DNA of 64,000 nucleotides from Pseudomonas sp. GD04019. GTDB taxonomy: Bacteria; Pseudomonadota; Gammaproteobacteria; Pseudomonadales; Pseudomonadaceae. Of this stretch, positions 60,058 through 64,000 are shown piece after piece. Under the pieces are notes generated by a model, which saw only the letters and a list, made by a program, of their open reading frames with translations, did not search any database and was not told the DNA's origin. Each line of letters opens with the position of its first letter. Position 1 is the first letter of the stretch. A program made the position numbers and the translations under genes. The stretch is from positions 62,001 through 126,000 of the forward strand of contig NZ_JAOEEA010000015.1 in assembly GCF_029837695.1 (NCBI RefSeq), read 5' to 3'.

Positions 60058-61811
60058 TGTATAGCCATGGAGCCACGCGGCTGGACGAGCGGCGCACCCG
60101 CTTCGCCCTGTGGGCACCGGACTGCCGCGAGGTAGCGCTGGAACTGCAGGACGGCTCGCTGCAGCCGATGCAGGAGGCGGCGCACGGCTGGTTCGAGAGC
60201 ACGCTGGAATGCTCGGCGGACGCCAGCTACCGCTTCATCGTCGACGGCAGCCGGCGGGTGCCGGACCCGGCCTCGCGCCGGCAGTTCGGCGACGTGCACG
60301 GTTTCAGTCGGGTGGTCGACCACCGCAGCTATGGGTGGCGGCATGCCAACTGGCGCGGGCGCCCCTGGCACGAGACGGTGATCTACGAGTTGCACGCCGG
60401 CCTGCTGGGCGGCTATGCCGGTGTCGAGGCGCTGCTGCCGCACCTGGCCGAGCTGGGCGTGACGGCCATCGAGCTGATGCCCCTGGGCGAATTTCCCGGG
60501 CGGCGCAACTGGGGCTATGACGGCGTGCTGCCGTTCGCCCCGGATGGCAGCTACGGCACGCCGGACCAGCTCAAGCACCTGATCGACAGCGCCCACGGCA
60601 TGGGCCTGATGGTGTTCGTCGACGTGGTCTACAACCACTTCGGCCCGGATGGCAATTATCTGGGGCAGTACGCCAGCGCCTTCTTCCGCGAGGACCGCCA
60701 CACGCCCTGGGGCGCGGCCATCGACTTCCGCCGCCCACAGGTACGCGACTTCTTCTGCGAAAACGCCCTGATGTGGCTGCTCGACTACCGCGTCGACGGC
60801 CTGCGCCTGGACGCCGTGCATGCCATTGGCGACGACGACTTCCTCGCCGACCTGGCCGACCGGGTGTATGCCGCGGTGCCGCGTGGCCGTCACGTGCACC
60901 TGATCCTGGAGAACGAGAACAACTCGGCCAGCCTGCTGGAGCGCAGCTACACCGCCCAGTGGAACGACGATGGTCACAACGCCCTGCACGTATTGCTGAC
61001 CGGCGAGACCGAGGGTTACTACGCCGACTTCGCCGAGGATGCCACCGCCAAGCTGGCCACCTGCCTGGCCGAGGGCTTCGTCTACCAGGGCCAGGCCAAC
61101 CGCCATGGCAAGCCGAGGGGCGAGCCCAGCGGCCAGCTGCCGCCGATGTCCTTCGTGCTGTTCCTGCAGAACCATGACCAGGTCGGCAACCGTGCCTTCG
61201 GCGAGCGCCTGGCCGCCATGGCCGACGAGGACGCGCTGAAGGCCGCCACCCTGCTGCTGTTGCTCTCGCCCATGGTGCCGCTGTTGTTCATGGGTGAGGA
61301 GTGGGGCTCGATCCAGCCGTTCCTGTTCTTCACCGACCATCAGGGCGAGCTGGCCAATGCGGTGCGCGATGGCCGGCGCAACGAGTTCGCCGAGTTCTCC
61401 CGTTTCGCCGATCCGGCGCTGCTGCAGCGCATCCCCGACCCCAACGACCTGGCCACCTTCACCCGCTCGCAACCGGACCTGGCGCCCAGCAGCCAACCGC
61501 GCCAGCGTGAGTGGCTGGACTACTACCGGCGCCTGCTGCACCTGCGCCACAGCCGCATCGTGCCGGCCCTGCCCGGCACCCATTCGCTGGGCGTCACGGT
61601 GCTGGCGCCTGGCGCGCTATCGGCCGGCTGGCGCCTCGGCAACAGCCAGCTGCTGCGCATCGACATCAACCTGGGAGGCCTCGCCGTGGAAACCGGTGCC
61701 CGCTCGCCAGCCGGCAAGCTGCTGTGCGCCCACCGGGTCAACGAGGAGGAATATCGCCAGGGACTGCTACCAGCACGCAGCGCCCAGGCCGTGCTGGAGG
61801 TGGCGCCATGA
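60057..61811 (+). CDS. treZ: Malto-oligosyltrehalose trehalohydrolase
   Basis: 584 residues from the ATG at 60057. N-terminal CBM48-like part, then GH13 motifs: DVVYNHFG, VDGLRLDAVH (nucleophile Asp), ILENENN (acid Glu) and FLQNHDQ. Role: releases trehalose from maltooligosyl-trehalose. It sits with glgA, malQ and treY, linking glycogen to trehalose, a stress protectant. Confidence 0.95.
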   Translation: MYSHGATRLDERRTRFALWAPDCREVALELQDGSLQPMQEAAHGWFESTLECSADASYRFIVDGSRRVPDPASRRQFGDVHGFSRVVDHRSYGWRHANWRGRPWHETVIYELHAGLLGGYAGVEALLPHLAELGVTAIELMPLGEFPGRRNWGYDGVLPFAPDGSYGTPDQLKHLIDSAHGMGLMVFVDVVYNHFGPDGNYLGQYASAFFREDRHTPWGAAIDFRRPQVRDFFCENALMWLLDYRVDGLRLDAVHAIGDDDFLADLADRVYAAVPRGRHVHLILENENNSASLLERSYTAQWNDDGHNALHVLLTGETEGYYADFAEDATAKLATCLAEGFVYQGQANRHGKPRGEPSGQLPPMSFVLFLQNHDQVGNRAFGERLAAMADEDALKAATLLLLLSPMVPLLFMGEEWGSIQPFLFFTDHQGELANAVRDGRRNEFAEFSRFADPALLQRIPDPNDLATFTRSQPDLAPSSQPRQREWLDYYRRLLHLRHSRIVPALPGTHSLGVTVLAPGALSAGWRLGNSQLLRIDINLGGLAVETGARSPAGKLLCAHRVNEEEYRQGLLPARSAQAVLEVAP

Positions 61812-63868
61812 GTGATGCCCTGCTCGCCGAACTGGCCGACGCCGCCGGCCTGAGCGTGGACTGGCAGGATGCCAACGGCCGCCCGCAGCGGGTCAGCCCC
61901 GAGGCGCAGCGGCGCCTGCTGGAGTCTCTCGGTTTTCCCGCCCAGAGCCCGCAGCAGATCCAGGGCAGCCTGGCCGAATTGCGCCAGCGCCACGCCAATC
62001 CGGCCACCGATCCGCTGCTGACCCTGGAACAGGACCAGGCCACCTGTCTGCGCGGCTTCGCGCCGGAACAAGCCTACAAACTGACCCGCGAGGACGGCGA
62101 GGTCCAGTCCGGCCGGCTCGACCAGCATGGCTGCCTGCCCGCCCAGGAGCTGCCGGGCTATCACCGCCTGGAGATCGGCGATGCGCGCCTGACCCTGGCG
62201 GTGGCACCACCGGCCTGCCGCAGCGTCGAGGAGCTGTGTGGCAAGCGCCACGCCTGGGGCCTCACCGCCCAGCTGTACTCGCTACGCCGTCCCGGCGACG
62301 GTGGCTTGGGTGATACCCGCGCCCTGGAGGACCTGGCCCGGCACGCAGCCAACCATGGCGCCGATGCGCTGGCGATCAGCCCGGTGCACGCCATGTTCGC
62401 CGCCGATCCCGAGCATTACAGCCCCTATTCGCCGTCCAGCCGGCTGTTCTTCAACGTCCTGCACGCCGACCCGGCCAATCTGCTGGGCGGCGAAGCGGTG
62501 GAATGGGCCATCGCCGCCTGCGACCTGCAGGAGGAATGGTCGCGCCTGGAGCAGCTGGAGCTGATCGACTGGCCCGCCGTGGCCAAAGCCCGGCAGTGCC
62601 TGCTGCGCGAGCTGTACCGCGACTTCCGCGAGAGCGACGGCTCGCTGCTCGGCAATTTCACCGCCTTCTGCGACGCCGGTGGCGACGCCCTGCTGCAGCA
62701 CTGCCGCTTCGAGGCGCTGCACGGCCACATGCTGGCGCGTGGCGAATCGGGCGACTGGCGCAATTGGCCGGAGCATTTCCGCGATCCGCGCCATGCCGCG
62801 GTGCAGCGCTTCGCCAGCCAGCACGCCGACGACGTCGGCTTCCACGCCTTCGCCCAGTGGCTGGTGGCCCGCGGCCTGGAGAGCGCGCAGACGGTGGCCA
62901 CCGGCGCCGGCATGGGCATCGGCCTGATCGCCGATCTGGCGGTGGGCGCCGACTGCGCCGGCAGCCAGGCCTGGAGCCGCCAGGACGAGCTGCTGCAGGA
63001 GGTGACGGTCGGCGCGCCACCGGACATCCTCAACCGCGCCGGGCAGAACTGGGGGGTATCCGCCTTTTCTCCCGAGGGCCTGCGTCGCCACGGTTTCCGC
63101 GCCTTCATCGAGATGCTCCAGGCCAACCTGGCGCATGCCGGCGGCATCCGCATCGACCATGTGATGGGCCTGCAGCGCCTGTGGGTCATCCCCCATGGCG
63201 GCGAGCCGCAGGACGGCGCCTACCTGCGCTACCCGATGACCGACCTGCTGCGCCTGTTGGCGCTGGAGTCCCACCGCCATCGCGCGCTGGTCATCGGCGA
63301 GGACCTGGGCACGGTGCCCGAGGGCCTGCGCGAGGAACTGGCGCGGCGCAATATCCTCGGCATGCGCGTGCTGCTGTTCGAGCAGCACGATGATCGCTTC
63401 ATCGCCCCGCGCCACTGGCCGCGCGACGCCCTGGCCACCACCAGTACCCACGACCTGCCGACCATCAAGGGCTGGCTGGCCGGGCATGACATCGACTGGC
63501 GCCTGCGCGCCGGCCACAGCCGCCCGGAACAGGAGAGCGACGACCGCGCCGAGCGCGCCCGGGAAAGCGCCGCGCTGGTCGACGCGCTGGCCGAGCACGG
63601 GCGCCTGCACGGCCCGCGCGAGGATGCCGAAGCCTGCCTGCAGGCCAGCATCGATTACATCGGCGGCACACCGGCGTCCCTGGTGCTGCTGCCGCTGGAG
63701 GACGCCACCAGCGCCGACCAGCAGCCCAACCTGCCAGGCTCCGGCAACGCCCACCCCAACTGGCGCCGCCGCCAGGCCCTGCCGGCGCGCCAACTGCTCG
63801 AACAGCCGGACATCGAGCGCCGCCTGACCCGGCTGGCCAAGGCTCGCCAGGAGGCCATCGATGATTGA
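61808..63868 (+). CDS. malQ: 4-alpha-glucanotransferase
   Basis: 686 residues from the ATG at 61808, overlapping treZ by 4 bases. GH77 motifs: SPYSPSSRLF, IRIDHVMGL (nucleophile Asp), GEDLGTVP (acid/base Glu) and STHDLPT. The N-terminal extension (about 1-150) is typical of the longer bacterial form. Role: disproportionates maltodextrins, feeding the trehalose route. Confidence 0.95.
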   Translation: MSDALLAELADAAGLSVDWQDANGRPQRVSPEAQRRLLESLGFPAQSPQQIQGSLAELRQRHANPATDPLLTLEQDQATCLRGFAPEQAYKLTREDGEVQSGRLDQHGCLPAQELPGYHRLEIGDARLTLAVAPPACRSVEELCGKRHAWGLTAQLYSLRRPGDGGLGDTRALEDLARHAANHGADALAISPVHAMFAADPEHYSPYSPSSRLFFNVLHADPANLLGGEAVEWAIAACDLQEEWSRLEQLELIDWPAVAKARQCLLRELYRDFRESDGSLLGNFTAFCDAGGDALLQHCRFEALHGHMLARGESGDWRNWPEHFRDPRHAAVQRFASQHADDVGFHAFAQWLVARGLESAQTVATGAGMGIGLIADLAVGADCAGSQAWSRQDELLQEVTVGAPPDILNRAGQNWGVSAFSPEGLRRHGFRAFIEMLQANLAHAGGIRIDHVMGLQRLWVIPHGGEPQDGAYLRYPMTDLLRLLALESHRHRALVIGEDLGTVPEGLREELARRNILGMRVLLFEQHDDRFIAPRHWPRDALATTSTHDLPTIKGWLAGHDIDWRLRAGHSRPEQESDDRAERARESAALVDALAEHGRLHGPREDAEACLQASIDYIGGTPASLVLLPLEDATSADQQPNLPGSGNAHPNWRRRQALPARQLLEQPDIERRLTRLAKARQEAIDD

Positions 63869-64000
63869 TCTGCGCGCCACCCTGCGCCTGCAATTCCACC
63901 AGGGCTTCACCCTGCACGATGCAGTAGAGCTGGTGCCCTACTTCGCGCGCCTGGGCATCAGCCATGTGTACGCCTCGCCGCTGCTCACCGCGCGCCCGGG
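63861..64000 (+). CDS. treY: Malto-oligosyltrehalose synthase, N-terminal part (cut by window edge)
   Basis: The first 46 codons are visible from the ATG at 63861, overlapping the malQ stop by 8 bases. IDLRATLRLQFHQGFTLHDA and VPYFARLGISHVYASPLL are the TreY start pattern. Role: rearranges the reducing end of a maltodextrin into trehalose for TreZ to release. The catalytic part is outside the window. Confidence 0.92.
   Translation, partial: MIDLRATLRLQFHQGFTLHDAVELVPYFARLGISHVYASPLLTARP

Overview
The window looks like a chromosome segment of a Pseudomonas or close relative. It is GC-rich, carries a Pseudomonas-type REP palindrome, and has families typical of that genus: a FadL porin, a MoxR/Bat operon, an AspT-like antiporter, several stress-associated proteins, and a glgA-treZ-malQ-treY block. 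The species cannot be fixed from the sequence alone.

Region 1 (1 to about 8522) is a mobile element whose left end lies outside the window. It holds a truncated DEDDh exonuclease gene, a cysteine/histidine-motif protein, a divergent tyrosine-recombinase/KfrA-like pair that matches the TnpS/TnpT cointegrate-resolution module of Tn4651-type transposons, and a compact AT-richer Tn7-like operon (tnsA-like, tnsB, tnsC, tniQ). TnsB keeps its DDE residues and TnsC its Walker motifs. The TnsA-like protein keeps the fold pattern but appears to have lost its nuclease residues. The right end (8491-8522) ends in ...ACA and carries tandem repeats, 42 bases past the stop codon of a decayed alkylsulfatase gene. 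My reading is a chimeric element that transposes by copying and resolves cointegrates with TnpS/TnpT.

Region 2 (8565-23317, all minus strand) reads toward the element. It holds an octaheme cytochrome with TPRs, then a tight moxR-DUF58-DUF4381-batA-batB-batD-HAD operon, an arylsulfatase, a FadL-type porin, a DUF3313 lipoprotein and the alkylsulfatase remnant. Sulfate-ester or hydrophobic-substrate metabolism is a plausible theme. Two membrane genes follow (23442-26749): an AspT-type antiporter and an MscS channel.

Region 3 (26932-43332) is the most striking part. A giant surface protein of about 3525 residues has an LEPR-type N-terminal motif, a DUF4347 domain and nine VCBS-like repeats. Four tightly coupled genes follow: a TolC-type lipoprotein, a soluble periplasmic adaptor, a membrane adaptor with a GAF-like front, and a fusion of an HELGH zinc metalloprotease with an HlyD-type adaptor. 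No ABC ATPase or RND pump is present, so this may be an uncharacterised export system for the giant protein.

Region 4 (43326-57673) starts with galU, DUF421 and other minus-strand genes, then carries a stress-type cluster: YbdK ligase, hemerythrin, zinc alcohol dehydrogenase, DUF4142, erythromycin-esterase family, phosphoribosyltransferase, homospermidine synthase, lactonase-like propeller and MscS. Several start regions share a GAAC-N17-TC type motif. Region 5 (57776-64000) has pncC and then glgA-treZ-malQ-treY, a glycogen/trehalose operon cut by the window edge.
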